64,000 bases of DNA from assembly GCA_021014945.1 (NCBI GenBank), contig MU266412.1, positions 1-64,000 on the forward strand, written 5' to 3'. A program made the translations under genes and the position numbers. Below, piece by piece: positions 11,331 through 24,600 of the stretch; within the stretch, counting starts at the first letter, position 1, and each line of letters opens with the position of its first letter. This DNA comes from Leucogyrophana mollusca. Its lineage: Eukaryota; Basidiomycota; Agaricomycetes; Boletales. The notes beneath the pieces are model-generated. The model saw nothing but the letters and a program-made list of their open reading frames with translations, had not been told where the DNA came from and did not search any database.

Positions 11331-11926
11331 TGACTATCTAGGTCAATGAGATTGTATAGATACGAAACGAAGGCTTTTTTGGGAGCAACAGCATCAAATT
11401 ATGTTGTTCTTTGGCAAGCGCATTGGCATCCGCAAGCTTTCAGAAAGGGCCATTAAATGTCAATTATCTGCTTTGATTGAGGATGCCGACGTCATTTTGT
11501 ATAGCTAAACCCAAATAGTAGCCTTCATTTCATCCTGTCCATTACGTGCTTTGGGCGTAGCAACACTACTCCCCTCACTGGCTTCACTCCCTTATACTTT
11601 TCCTCTTGTTGATTCGTTGTCTCCCGCCGGTTTCCCTCAAGTACGAAGTCGTTATTGGGCTTGACACTATTTTCTAAAGCATCGTCAGCAAAGTGTCCGA
11701 GGTCCACGCGGGAGCAATATCGCAGGCACATTGAACACTTGTCGCCTGGATGATGATTTCCGTTCAAACCACCCACATAACTTTTTGTCTGTTGTATTCT
11801 TGACTGGACTGGCAGCAAACGACAAGTTTATCTGCTTATCTCGCCTTTCCTTTTCTTCTGGCTGTGCTGTGCATACCTCCTCACTTACGGGTTTACAATT
11901 TCTAAGTTGGTTCACGTTATACCCGA
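11331..11926. other. Spacer and promoter region
   Basis: Short ORFs on both strands have no support. Pyrimidine-rich sequence at about 11835-11875 (CTTATCTCGCCTTTCC type) just upstream of the next gene resembles fungal core promoters. Confidence 0.4.
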
Positions 11927-13964
11927 ATGTCGACGTCCTCGCAGTCCCCACCTCCTGCGGATCCTTCTGAGTTCTACGACGACCACGAACATCAAGATGT
12001 GGAGCCGGAACACGAAGAACATGGACTAGTACCTTTGGTAGATGCGGTGCACTTGCATCCATCTCCCTCTACCTCGATTTTGACGCGCACGGTCGCGATC
12101 ATCAAGAACCATGCGCTGGAGCACCGTCTGGATATTGAGCCTCGTATTCTGGAAGCAAACTTCGAGGTAAGCTTCCCCTGATCTGATATCATACTATGTA
12201 GCCTCCCGTAACGTGATAATGGGGCGCCTGTTTGGAGCCTGTATTCCATGCTTCTGCGGAACCGTAGAGGAAGCCTAGTATTGAAGCCGTTCTCTCCATG
12301 TGCAGATTGTTAAGGAACGTCAGATGGAGTTCGATACTGAGACGGATCCCGAGCTTCTCTTCGAACTGTTCGGTTACAACGCACAGTTCCTCGGCGAGTA
12401 AGTCCTATCACTACCTACCTACACCGCTTGGACCAACAAACTGACTGACCCCCCTACCAAGCGGCCCGGTGTGGGTCTACGTCCTCGAACGTCGACGCGC
12501 AGTTCAAGTTCTACTCAGCCTTTTACCCTCTTTAAACGACTCTGTGATGGGTTCAGCAGACGACGCCCAGGCCGAGCTCCAAATCGCCTCTCTTTTTGCT
12601 TCGAGCCCTCCATTCCCTTCTTCCGAGCTCCCACCGGAAGGATTAGCAGGGGAGTTCGACCCTAGCTCCCTACGCTCCGTCTCATCCGCCGTGCTCGAGG
12701 CTCTTCAAATGGGCGCAAGTGAAGGCGTACCCGACACGCGCGCTCCCGGATTCTCGCCCTCGGCACCCAAGGCCCGTCCGAGCATCCTGAGCACTAACGG
12801 CGGCTCGGCGAAGCCATCGTTCAAAGCACGTCCCCTTCCTCGCACACACGCCGCACCCGATATTGTACCCCGGCAAACTCGTGCCGCCCTTCTCCGTGCA
12901 GGAATCGAGAAACCCCCACCTCTCAAAGCTCGCATGTCGACAGCGAGCACCGGCAGAGGTCTTCCGAAGAGGCAAAAGGAGAACTCCGAGGACAAGCTTA
13001 GGGAAAAGGAACGCGAGCGAAAGACGTTTGCCGGTGTTCCTGGTCATAAGCGTGCTGAGACGATCAGCGTTGCGTCAACTGCTCCGCCTGTGATTCAACC
13101 GAGGTTGACAAAAGCAGCGGCACTGAGACTTGGGCTGGAGCAGCCTACTCCTCCGCCTGGACGAAAGAGAGCTTCAACTGCTGGGAGTCCGGGCACCGGC
13201 CCGAAGTCTGCTGGGTCGGGAAATGGTAGTAAGGGCTCTTATTTCCTGCCTGTAGTCAAAGCGAAGTCCGATCTCGGCAGTCCCACTGAGGGAGAGGGTG
13301 AAGGAGATGATACGGAGACGGAGCGGCGTGGCCAGAAGCAGGATATATTTGATGGGGTACCGGGTCATAAGCGTCGCGAGACCATTTCTGTCGCCAGCAC
13401 CAGTCGCGGGCCCAGTATCGTCCCCAGACTCAACAAGACCGTGGCTTTGAGGAAGGAGGGTGGTCCCCCGCCGAGTAGTTTCATGTGTAAGTGATCAACA
13501 CTGATGATGGGCAGCGTAACACTCATGCGTATGGGATGATAGTTCGCACTCCGTCCGCACCTAAAACTCCAGGTGCAGGAGGCTCGCAATCGCGTAGCAG
13601 CTCGGCGCTCAGCGCTTATCGTGAGAACGGTAACGGGGCTGCTCATCGCTCTCGTCCAAGTTCCACAGCCCCCTCCCGTACGTCTTCTCGTGCATCACAA
13701 GTCCACGCCGCCCCTTTGCTCCAAACTCCCAGTTACGGCTCGTCTAACGGGACCGGTAATGGCACTAGTACGGCCAGTACCCGATCCACCAGTACTATCT
13801 CCGAGAGTACTTCTCCGGTTCCGAAGCTGGTGCGTCGCCCAAGCAGCCTGCAGGCGCCGACAATCGCGCCTCGGGCAAACAAAAGTGCTATACTGCGTGC
13901 AGAGAAGTTGGCGCGGGACGCTGCTGCGCCGCCGAGCAAGTGGGCGAATGCGTCGCGACGGTAG
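11927..13964 (+). CDS. Hypothetical basic low-complexity protein with four repeated PR..K motifs
   Basis: Exons 11927-12166, 12306-12397, 12462-13486 and 13543-13964 encode 592 aa. Residues 1-150 look globular: an acidic, His-rich start, then ILTRTVAIIKNH, KERQMEF and LFELFGYNAQFLG, with a V-W-V-Y-V-L-E-R-R segment. The remainder is Ser/Pro/Lys-rich and probably disordered. It contains four copies of a motif of the form P-x-I-x-P-R-x-x-K/R-x-A-x-L-R, each followed by Pro-rich sequence (PDIVPRQTRAALLR, PVIQPRLTKAAALR, PSIVPRLNKTVALR, PTIAPRANKSAILR). Two of them are preceded by VPGHKRxETISVAST. Regular linear motifs in a basic disordered tail suggest a scaffold binding several copies of one partner, perhaps cytoskeletal or nuclear. 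I do not recognise the family. Confidence 0.7.
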
Positions 13965-15086
13965 TTATGTTTTGAGGTTCTGTATGCTTTATTTACAGCG
14001 GAGCTCTTCTATTCTTTCCTTGGATATCTATAACGGTTGGTTTGCGCTCTTTATCCTCATCCTTATGCTTCATTTATATATGCTTTTTGGGAGGAGTATA
14101 TCTCTACATATTTCTATATCTCGTTCTTTCCTTTCTATTTCCTTCTTATACATATCCTGATCTTCACAGGCTGGGCAGGACTCGGACTCGAAACCTGAAA
14201 ATGTGACTAGCTGTATACCCGTCTAAAACATGTAGTGTCTACTATCCTGACTCAGTCCCAGGTTGTCCTCGCTATTTCAAAGTCGTCCGCTCAGAATAGA
14301 GTTTCTGGTTTGGGAGAACACCCTCACCTTCATCCTGGCGCAAAAGTGGTGAACTTTCCTCGAGGCGAGTTGATTAACATGACCGCACAAGGATGACACA
14401 CATTATGGGAGTGGTGTATCTACCGTTTATTATGTTTCTTTATACCGAGCACACCTTTTGAGCCCGCCGGTGACGACGCCCTTGCTGTATACCTGAAGGG
14501 ATCTATTTCTCCGCTGTTGGCTCGGGTTGTTAGACCCATTGGCATGATGAATGCGACAAGGGTGAGCTGCTAGTCTCCCGTAGGCAGACCAGAATTTCGA
14601 AATGAAGATAGTCGTTCCTTCTCAACAATCCTAAATGAACTTCATTTGTCAGCAGCTTGTGCTCGATAGACTCCGCGGCATCTGATGCGGCATAATATGA
14701 ACACGAGCCTCCTCCATTCAAGTTGTCGCCCCGTGCCGTACGATTGGAGCGCCGAGGAGACATACTTACATAGGAGATTCAAGCTCTCCGGTGTCATGCC
14801 TTGGTTAGGCCATCATATGTGGGCGTGTAAACATCTGATTTACGGTACAAGAACCTTGGCACGGATTTTTAAATAATGAGCGAGGGTGCATTGTACAACA
14901 TGGTATACGTACACTGCCGACAAGGTAATCGTACAAAGTTCCGGTTGTTCGTACAAACTATGTACAGTCCAGAGGAAACGTGTGCAATGCTGACTCTAAG
15001 CACCACACTCGTCAGAAGGAACGAACAGATAGGTGGACATTAACTCAGAACATGGAAAGAAACACAGGCGATAGTACGGTAATTAA
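13965..15086. other. Intergenic region between convergent genes
   Basis: This 1.1 kb separates the 3' ends of the repeat-motif gene (plus) and the DUF4436-like gene (minus). AT- and T-rich stretches after 13970 fit a 3' UTR. No supported gene was found; a tRNA-like TTCGAG stretch near 14190 did not fold as a tRNA. Confidence 0.4.
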
Positions 15087-16743
15087 TCACTGCTCCTTCA
15101 CGGTCCTCAACGTGCTTGACCTAGAAAGTTCATACTCGTACACGCTTCCAGGGCGGCCTCCCCAGCCCTGACTGGAAAAATGAGACCGCGAAGATCGAGA
15201 ACGATGGTGGATGCCAGTATGTGGAACAGGGGTAGCGATGGGTTGCACAACAGGGGGGAAGACATATTCGCCCTTTAACTGGCGCTTGACGCGAGCTAGC
15301 TCCCCACGTTCCATTTTGACCGAGTCCGTGCGCTCCTTTTTTCCAAGGAGGAGGGGTTTGAGTGGCGACTTGCGCTTTGGAGTGGGCGTCACTGGAGCAG
15401 TGCGCTCCGCCGTAACGCCGACAACAGGCATGATCGCCGTCTTGTCCTCCATGAGGTCAAATTCGCGCAGCATTATGAGAAGGAGTAAGGTAAGGACCGA
15501 AAAACTGGATAGGATCATCTGGGGAAAGAAGCCGATGCAATCTGTCAAGAAATGAGTCAGCCATGAGGGCAACCGAACAACATCTCGTGAACTGCATACC
15601 GATGAGAACACCTGCAGAGAGTTGGGTAAGCTCGCCAATAGCGGGTGGATAGAAGGGGGCTTACCGTCAAACCCGGGGGCGTCTGGCATGGAATTTCTCA
15701 GTTGAGGGATTGCAAGAAGAATGGCAAAAGCCGAGACGAGATGCTTGATGATGGGTTTGACCTCGATATGTCCGCGCGCCAAAAGAACGTGTCCGATGGT
15801 TACGTGGGTAAGCATCCAACTGACGGCCCACAACATGATGGTGAAAGTACGAGCTTGCCCTGGTCTCCTTACTTCCAAATCAATGTCTCGAGAGGGCACT
15901 TGAGTTCCGTTTGATGACATCTCGTAGCTATCGGCATCTGTGCTTTTCACGAGGAAACTGGAAACTTGGTCAAGGGTCGCAAGTTTTCGGATGGGAACTG
16001 TTGAGTTTGAGGCGTCGACGGCTCGAAGTGTGCTAGTAAGAAGATAGGTGTCAAAGGGGTATAGACGATCTTCATGGACATCCAGAGTATGATCGCTGTC
16101 AAATTGAACAAGATTCTGGATACTGAAAGTCATGGTGGGGATTAAACAATGTTCGCAAAGGGTGTGGTGGTCTGACTCACTTGCGGCGCCGACCCGTTTG
16201 CCGTATGAAGGGGAGCTGCAAAGGATCATATACAGCCGTTGGTTCAGCAGAGCTGAGTTTGGGTTAGTGAACGCGGTGCGACGAATTCATAGGCGGCTCC
16301 ATACCTGTCAACAAAGATTTGAAGATACATAGAAGGGAGCCCACAAGAACTACTTTCATGAATGCCATAGCTATTGTCGAGTACATAGCCTTCTCCACAG
16401 CCAATGATGGACCAACGGATGGTGATGGCGGGCTCGTCAACATCGACATCGACATTTTCACCCAATAGCACGATCTAGAGACGTAAATATCAAAAAGTAG
16501 CTAGTGACAAGGTATGACGCATCTTACACCTGGGTCGTGCAGGGCAACTTCGTTCAAGATGCTCTTGAAGTAGGGTTCGTCCTCGTCATCACCGAGGAAG
16601 GCACAAGATAGTGCTAAAATGAAGAAGAGAGAAAAAATAATCGCGATGGCAAGGAGGGTGGTGTTTTGCAGGCGAACGACTCCGCCGAATGAGCCTGGAT
16701 TGTCCTTGGGGCGAGATCGACCGATGGGATTTGTGCCCCCCAT
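15087..16743 (-). CDS. DUF4436-like multi-pass membrane protein
   Basis: The N-terminus, MGGTNPIGRSRPK..., is followed by one membrane helix (TLLAIAIIFSLFFILALSCAF, residues ~29-50). Next come a predicted extracellular or lumenal domain containing YPFDTYLLTSTL, then helices near MLWAVSWMLTHVTIGHVLL and HLVSAFAILLAI, the motif RNSMPDAPGFDGVLIDCIGFFPQM, a last helix (ILSSFSVLTLLLLIML) and a basic cytosolic tail ending TLRTVKEQ. The YPFDxY and RNSxPDAP.x.G.LID..GFF blocks are those of DUF4436, a fungal and actinobacterial family of unknown function. Restoring the second block requires a 12-nt microexon at 15600-15611. Function unknown; a surface or vacuolar membrane role is only a guess. Confidence 0.72.
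15600..15611 (-). other. 12-nt microexon in the DUF4436-like gene
   Basis: On the minus strand, exon GTGTTCTCATCG is flanked by CTGCAG (acceptor) and GTATGC (donor). Including it gives D-G-V-L-I-D-C-I-G-F-F with phase kept on both sides; reading straight through gives an unrelated insertion. Confidence 0.7.
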
Positions 16744-18439
16744 GATGGCTTGTAAGTGCGGTGTTTAGTGACACAATAATGTAACTCCCTGCAAACTGGT
16801 AGTCGGACAAAGGAGGGAAAGACTGGGCTGAACTTGAGGGCACAGATGACCCTTCAGGGCCTCTGAAATTACTGTACTTACGCATAGCCAAGGCTTTTAA
16901 ATACGTCCTAACCTTTTTCTGTCAATTCATAAGTCATCTCCGCGCGTTTCTTGGCGCAAGCGAGAAGAAGCGCGTCAGTTAGATTTGTTGGACTGGCATC
17001 ATGGAATTCGAAATAACCAGGTCTGCTCGAAGATGTGAAGGGACGTGAGTATAACGAATCCATGACGGCAGTCTCAAGTTCACAAGTCGGCTGCGCTGGG
17101 ATAATCGCCCAAATTCAGACACAACTCCGCATCAGACGGATTTCATTTTCGTCCATTCTTCATGCAATCCCCACTAAGACCACAAACGTGCATGGGCTAA
17201 TGTTTGAGCGCGGATCGCTTAATTCACAAAGCCAGACATCGTAGTGATATCTCCTGACAGTGGCAGAAGACTTGCAACTGCTCTCAATGCTGAGTAGTTT
17301 ATCACCCGACTCGGAGGCTATTGTCGAGAGGTGGGAGATATGATAAGATCGTGGTGCTTCATACGCGGTCCGCGTCCAGTGACAACCTGACTCCTCACTG
17401 CCCTACCTCCTATCGTCAGGCCCCTAACGGTCGCACCTGGTGTCCCTCATGATCATGAGTGCCGATGTCCACCAAATTCCATCACTGAAAGGCCCGCGTA
17501 TTAGACCAAGATAGCTTAAGGATTTCACCAAACTTGGCGCATCTCGCTCTCACAAAGCGCTTGGGGCCGGTCCGATTAAATCTTGCGCAGTTGGGTATGT
17601 GCTGATTTACCAGTGGAACATCGCGACAGACGGTTAATCCCCGCTGCTATGAATGCGTTATCGTCTCACCTGGAGTTCAAATTTAGGCTCTTTGGCACCA
17701 CAGTTCACTGACAGGTACTTGAATGCGAGGGCGATAAATGTACCGATCATCGTCGAGTGATTGACGAGGGGGACCGCCGGGATAATGTGAATACCACACC
17801 GGCGTCCGTCTTCCCTGTGAGATAGGTCCGAAGATTTGGATCGTCGCCCCAAGAGCAAGATACCAGAGAACAAGTTCGTCTTTCGTACGCAACAGTTATT
17901 GCTAAAAACGTTCAAAGAGCTGATGGCATGCAATTGTGCCACAGGTAGCTATGCCAGGGTGACCATTATGAACTCTGGCTGCTAGGGTGGCCCACAATCG
18001 AAAAGATGTGCAAGGTTCAGCATTCGGAATTTTCACTTGCAGCGTGATGTCCTCGGGTAGTAACATATTCGCAATCAGATAAAGAATGCGTCGGACATAT
18101 GGATGCCTCCACTATATGGCGAAGTCTTGCCGTGTGCACAGCAAAGCTAGTTCGTCGTCGCGGAGACAGTGCGGCAAGAATGTCGGGAAGTCACTGCGGC
18201 GTCTTTAGAGGGAGCCAAAGGGTGGAGCGCAACTCTGAAGTAGGTTGTGGTACATATTTTGACTTGTGTTACACTGTCGCTGCGCTATATCACGTGTGAA
18301 AAAGACCCATCTTCGAGCAGTGACACTACTCACCTGCTCCACCCCTCTGTGCTTTTAGCGGATATACCTTCGCGAAGCACCATGGAGTTAAACGCGTCAG
18401 GAGCGTCAATAGCTACGGAAGTGGCCGTACCCAAACTCA
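16744..18439. other. 1.7-kb intergenic region without a supported gene
   Basis: Two overlapping minus-strand frames at 17658-17942 contain hydrophobic stretches (LWYLALGATIQIFG in one frame, MIGTFIALAFKYL in the other) that could be a frame-broken membrane-protein remnant, but no family is recognisable. Nothing else stands out. The 5' part holds the promoter of the DUF4436-like gene. Confidence 0.35.
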
Positions 18440-19990
18440 TTAATTCCCATCTAGTAGGTTCCGCAGAACTTGAATCTCCTCAAGGGGTCCTCCGGGATCC
18501 CCTTCTGGACCGAGAACGTTCAATACGTCACTGCTCAAGCGAAGGTACGCTCGCGCCCGCTTTTCTAGATCCATCTCCGCGGTGCCAGCAAGGTCTTCGT
18601 TTTGTTCAGCGATAATGATAGCATTCCACGCTGTCTTCGCCATCTCCAACAAATGCATTCCTGCCAACAAACTCAAGGTTTAAACACCAGTGCAGGAAGA
18701 AACATGCCTTACCGATTTGCGGGTAGTTGGGTGGGTATATTAGAGAATAAATGGCGAGCACCGTCAAACCAACATCTAGTGCAATGTCATATGGCCCATC
18801 GTGTGAAGTCGAACTGAAGGTTCCTGATAGCTTCGTGAGATATGACTCCTGAAAAACGGGAACTAGATGGCTTGGGATATCGCTAAGCGGTCTGGCTGGA
18901 AGACGGGCTTCCGATACATCGCGGTCGAAAGAAGGGGACACGAAAAGACGAAGGGCGGTGTTCAGGGACTTCAATGCATCCTCTGATGCTGGTAGCGGCG
19001 GAACCCGACTGATTCCTTCCATCAAGGTACAGGACAGGCACGAGCAAGTGAAGCCGTATGTCAACTGATATATCTGTTGGCGGGATTGGAGCAAAGCCGG
19101 ATCCACATATGTAATACATATCTATCAGAGGACTTAGTCGGATTGAAGCGCGGGTACCCCAGTAACAAGATAGACACCCCGCACTCACCTCTTCCCCCAT
19201 GGCGATATCACGGAGCGCTACGACATCCATGCGAGCGGGCCGGGAAGGCAAGATGATGAACTTCGCAGCGGCGTTTGGAAGACACGAATGGTTGAAAAGA
19301 CGGCTTGCCAGGGGAAAGATACCATGCGCGATGGTATTGAGATGGCTATGGATCGCGAAGTTGTTGTTCCCACACCGTGCGTAGAGAGCATCCAGGTCCT
19401 CCAGAGGTCCTTCCTTTGTGGACAGGGGACACGTTGGAGGCCTGCGTGCTCCCGTGGCTGGTCCCGGGAGCAGGGACAGGAAAGTTGACACTTCTGAAGC
19501 TCGACTCGGAGAAAATCCTGTGCCGGAGATCTCAGCGGCCAAGTGGGTAAGCAGCAGAGCATCGACCTTCTCGTGTGCTTCTAGTCTGTCAAAGTCTGGA
19601 GATGCGTAATATCGATTGAATCTCTTGCAAAACTTCTTGTGCATTGGCCATTGCAGCGTTTGACCTACAGCGCTGGATGTTGATCACATCGTTAAGGGCC
19701 TAATCCGTGAAATATCGCGTACACTGGGGTCCACAGTACCAATACGAAGCACAGCCTGTGCACCTTCGCAGCTGTATCCCGGGTGACTGCGAGCTGCAGA
19801 GACAAGAGTCGCACCGCTGTCCTTTTGCTGCTGGTAACAAGGCGGTTGCCAGGGAAGGAACTGAAAGAATGAGAGACCCAGTAGTGAGTGTTGTCTTCGC
19901 AACGGCTTTATCTCGGGCTGTAGGATGATGTTCTAATATAACAGTAGCATGCAACTCCGGAGAGCCCTCTGGGTGTCCAGGTGAATGCAT
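18440..19990 (-). CDS. SET and MYND domain protein (SMYD-type lysine methyltransferase)
   Basis: The exons are 19723-19990, 19189-19664, 18713-19121 and 18440-18660 (minus strand), giving 457 aa. The MYND zinc finger is complete after splicing: CDSC, then RCTGC, then YWYCGPQC, then PMHKKFC (residues ~60-105). The SET core follows with HGIFPLASRLFNHSCLPNA, the invariant NHSCxPN cofactor and substrate motif, and GEEICITYVD. A post-SET-like CSCLSC and a C-terminal helical TPR-like part (GMHLLEMAKTAWNA) complete the usual SMYD order. Such enzymes transfer methyl groups from S-adenosylmethionine to lysines of histones or other proteins. All key residues are present. The gene is divergent from the enoyl-CoA hydratase gene, with a 305-bp shared upstream region. 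Confidence 0.88.
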
Positions 19991-20295
19991 CTTGAAAAAT
20001 CTATGATTGTGTAAGTATCGGTCGGCAATGCGAAGCCAAAGATTCTGGGAATCAAGAAGAAACGGTAGATATCGATTGCGTTGCTGGCCGTGTTCTCAAG
20101 CCGGATGGTCGAAGACTGGAAGTTGACCGTGACACGGGTGACGGAGGAGCATGGAAGCCGTACTAGCGCTCGCAAAGTGGCGCAACGACCTGAAGGAAGC
20201 TATCAAGTTAAGTGCCATCGAACCTCTCAAGATCCTGAAAGTGTTGCGGACACTATCCAATACGACCTGATAAAGTCCCCGACGCAGCCTGAAGT
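19991..20295. promoter_or_regulatory. Shared divergent upstream region of the SMYD-type and enoyl-CoA hydratase genes
   Basis: The start codons at 19990 (minus) and 20296 (plus) are 305 bp apart, so both promoters must fall here. No TATA box or named operator was recognised. Confidence 0.5.
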
Positions 20296-21336
<1,041 letters not shown>

Positions 21337-21695
21337 GGGTCAATGAATAGCTTGCCTCAGAGGTATCTCTAGGTGTCCGATGGAGCCTAATGCGAAATAT
21401 AGCACTCAGCTTGTCAGCCTCGCGCGGCGTTCTGGCGTGCATGACTGTGCAATATCAGAACATACGGACAGGTAGGATGACTTGCTTCGGCGAATATACT
21501 CCGCTGAGGCGGTCTTGTCGTCGAGCCGTTCTCTCGTATTGTAAGCAGGTAGCCAGGAGCTAAACCACGGCCGTTAGTATACAGCCTGCCTGAACAAAGT
21601 GTTGCATTCACTATTGCAAAGAGCACATTACATGGAAATATGGTTAGTGATAAAATACAGTGAGTGGACATGATGCTTAGCGGGGATTCGAGAAA
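21337..21695. other. Spacer between convergent enoyl-CoA hydratase and RAD50 genes
   Basis: This 359-bp stretch holds both 3' untranslated regions. No other feature was seen. Confidence 0.5.
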
Positions 21696-24600
21696 CTATC
21701 TAAATCTCTGCCTTTCGATGACCGACTTTTGTCTGGAGTCTCTAGAAACGCGCCTGCAAAGCAACATTAACTGCGTGCACAAGACGACACAGAAAAGCAT
21801 ACACACCAATAGTACTCCATAACATCGCTCTGCCCAAGCTTGCGAAGGAAATTCTCGTCGTGGGTAATGATGATGAGCTGGAAATTGGAGTGATTTTTGC
21901 GCTCGTTAATGATGCTATACGGATGGTCAGCGACGCGAGCTACGGAGTAGCCTGTGCTTCCTTACTCGACCAAACTTGCTGCAAGAGCGTCAATGTTCTC
22001 AACGTCGAGGGCATTCGTCGGCTCGTCCAGAGCCAGAATGCCGCAGTTCTGGCCAAAGGAGTCGGAGAGAGCTAGCCGGATGATGATGGATGCCAACATC
22101 TTCTGCCCAGCGGAACAACGACCACGCATGTCCATCTCGACTTGGTCTTTGGTCATGACGACCTACGAAGGCCAGTAAGAGGCTGTCATGACTCCGAGTC
22201 TCATGTAATGCGCACCCGATAATTGTAAGAACGTTTTGTGGCACCACCTTCAGAGTCTGAGCGAATCTTGATGCCGTCGATATCTGGGACGACGTCGTCG
22301 TGAGAAACAAAAGCGCAAACCACTGGATCGAGCGTACCTGTGCCTTGATATGTTTTATTCCACAAATGGCGCATCGTGTCATTGACCTCCTCCATCTTAA
22401 GACTGTGATACTTCATGATAGCACTGCGCGAAACCATCAGCGAGGCCGAGAAGGAATGAAACATGCTAACTTGTCCAAGGCTTTGGCGTATTTCTCCAGA
22501 TCACTGTTCGCCATGTCGGACATCTAACCGCATTGTAAGCGAGCAAGCTTAATTACTGATCCCCTCGACTCACTTTGACCTTGACCAACTGTTCGGTGTA
22601 GCGCTTGTTGATGTCCTTGAACTCACGGAGATCCTTCTCCCATTGCTTGAGCTGTTCACCTTGGGAACTTATCTCTCCCCCGATGTGTGCGTACTAGCGA
22701 GCGAGAAGTACAAGGTCAGCAACAAGCGCGATGGTAAAGCTCATCAGTCGCACCTTGCTCTGCATCTCCGTTTCTCGCTGCTTCTCCGCCTGATAGCGTT
22801 CCTCGAAGTTCCTCTTGGCTTTCGCAGCACCCTCCATATCACAGTTCTCGATTTCCGCTTGTGTGGTAGCGATATCCCGCACAAGCTTCCTGATCCTGAT
22901 GTTCTCCCGCAAATTGGAGGTAGAGCTGCCGCTCTCGCTGATCTCCCTATCGATTTTCGCAATGCTTTCCCGAACTTTCTCGATGTTGATACCCAGCTCC
23001 TGGATTGCCACTTCGAACCGCTCGATCCTCTCGCTGCACTCGTCCAGCAAGCGAGATCGCTTGTCTCGTATGTAGCTGCCGTGGCAGAATCAGGGAAGGT
23101 CATGGGACATAACTGTATATAGCCTACCGTTCGACCACTTTGTTAATGGCTTCTAGCTTGTCGACGCTCATATTTAACATTTGAGAAGATCGTTGGGCTT
23201 CGGCGATCTTGGCGTTCGACTCGCGCTGCGTCAGCTCGTTTTCTTGTTCGAGGCGCTCGATGGGTGCTTGAGCTTCGAGAATGTTGCCGTCGAGTTCCTG
23301 CGAAACCGTCGCCTCGATATCGGGAACAATACGCAAGGATACGAAGAAAACCAACCTTCAATCGCGCATTGAACGTAACTATCTCCTTGTTCATTGATAC
23401 AATGCGCTCCTCCATTGTGGCTTTGTCGCGAACTTGATTCGAGAGTGTATTCTCCTTCCTCTCCATCGCATGGAGGTCACCTTCATAGGTCCGCAGTGCG
23501 GAGTTCAAGCGATCACGTTCGGTCATGATAGCTTGTCTCTCTCGTTCGTTTGCGCGTCTGGCGTCCACGATAGACCTTTAGTTGGGCCAGATGAGACTTG
23601 AATCGGACGGCTCACATTGCATTCGACAGCTCGTCGAGCTCAACCTGGACATCGTCGGCAGTCTTGGTGTTTCCCGTAGCGGCCAAGTCCTCCTCTAAGC
23701 TACTGATTTCCGCCTGCAACCGCTCAGAATCGCTCTGGTTTCGCGAAACGCTAGACGCGTGCTGTTTCAAAGCCGCGATCTCTCTAAGCTCTTTCTTTAT
23801 AACGCTCAGCTTCTGAGCCGCCTATAGAGATAATTTAGGCGAGTTTTGAGCTGGTGAAAATATGATTGAGTACCTCTTCAGCCTTGTCGCTAACAGCGGG
23901 TATCTCAGCCTCTGACTCCTTGATCTGCAATTCAAGCGCTGGCAGTTCGACATTTTTTATGCTTTCTTTCGATGCGTGCAGAGGCATGAGTTTTTGAAGC
24001 CTCGCAACCTCCTTTTGCCATTCTTCAAGGGTCGGGAGATTCTCAGCAGTAGGAGCCGTTGATGAAGCCTTCTTAATCTTTTCAGAGAGCTGTGTTCAAT
24101 TACGTCAGCGATAGTGTTGGCAAGGTGGGTGTGCGAGCGTACGAATTTCTCGAACACCACAAGTTCCGCATCATCAAGGTGGCGGTTACATGCTGTGCAT
24201 GTCTTCTTCGCTTTGCCAGCCTTCAGTAGCGCCTCGTAAACATGACTTATACCAGACTTATTGCTCTGTTCTCTGCATGGATAACTTGGTCAGTAGAGAA
24301 TCAACTCCCAGCAACATCACGGCACTCACATTGTGAGATCGGAGAGCTCGCTTTGAGCATCCTTCAAAGCTTGCTCAAGTCCGAGCCCTTCGGTCTGGTC
24401 TTTCAAACGTTTTTCAGCGACTGTAAAGACGTATGAGTTGCTATCAGTGAACGCTGATAGGATACCGAACCCTTCAGCTCTTCACGCTTGCTCTTCGCCT
24501 GGGATTTGGCCTGGGAGAACATGGTCTCGGCGTGCTGCAGGTTCTTGTTGGCGGTAGCAGTCTCCTCCTCCGCCTCGGCGAGCTCCTTCTCCTTCTCCCT

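Noticed and set aside
14160..14270. tRNA-like TTTCGAGTCC stretch on the minus strand
   Set aside because: The candidate T-arm stem does not pair and no D-arm or acceptor stem fits at the right distance.
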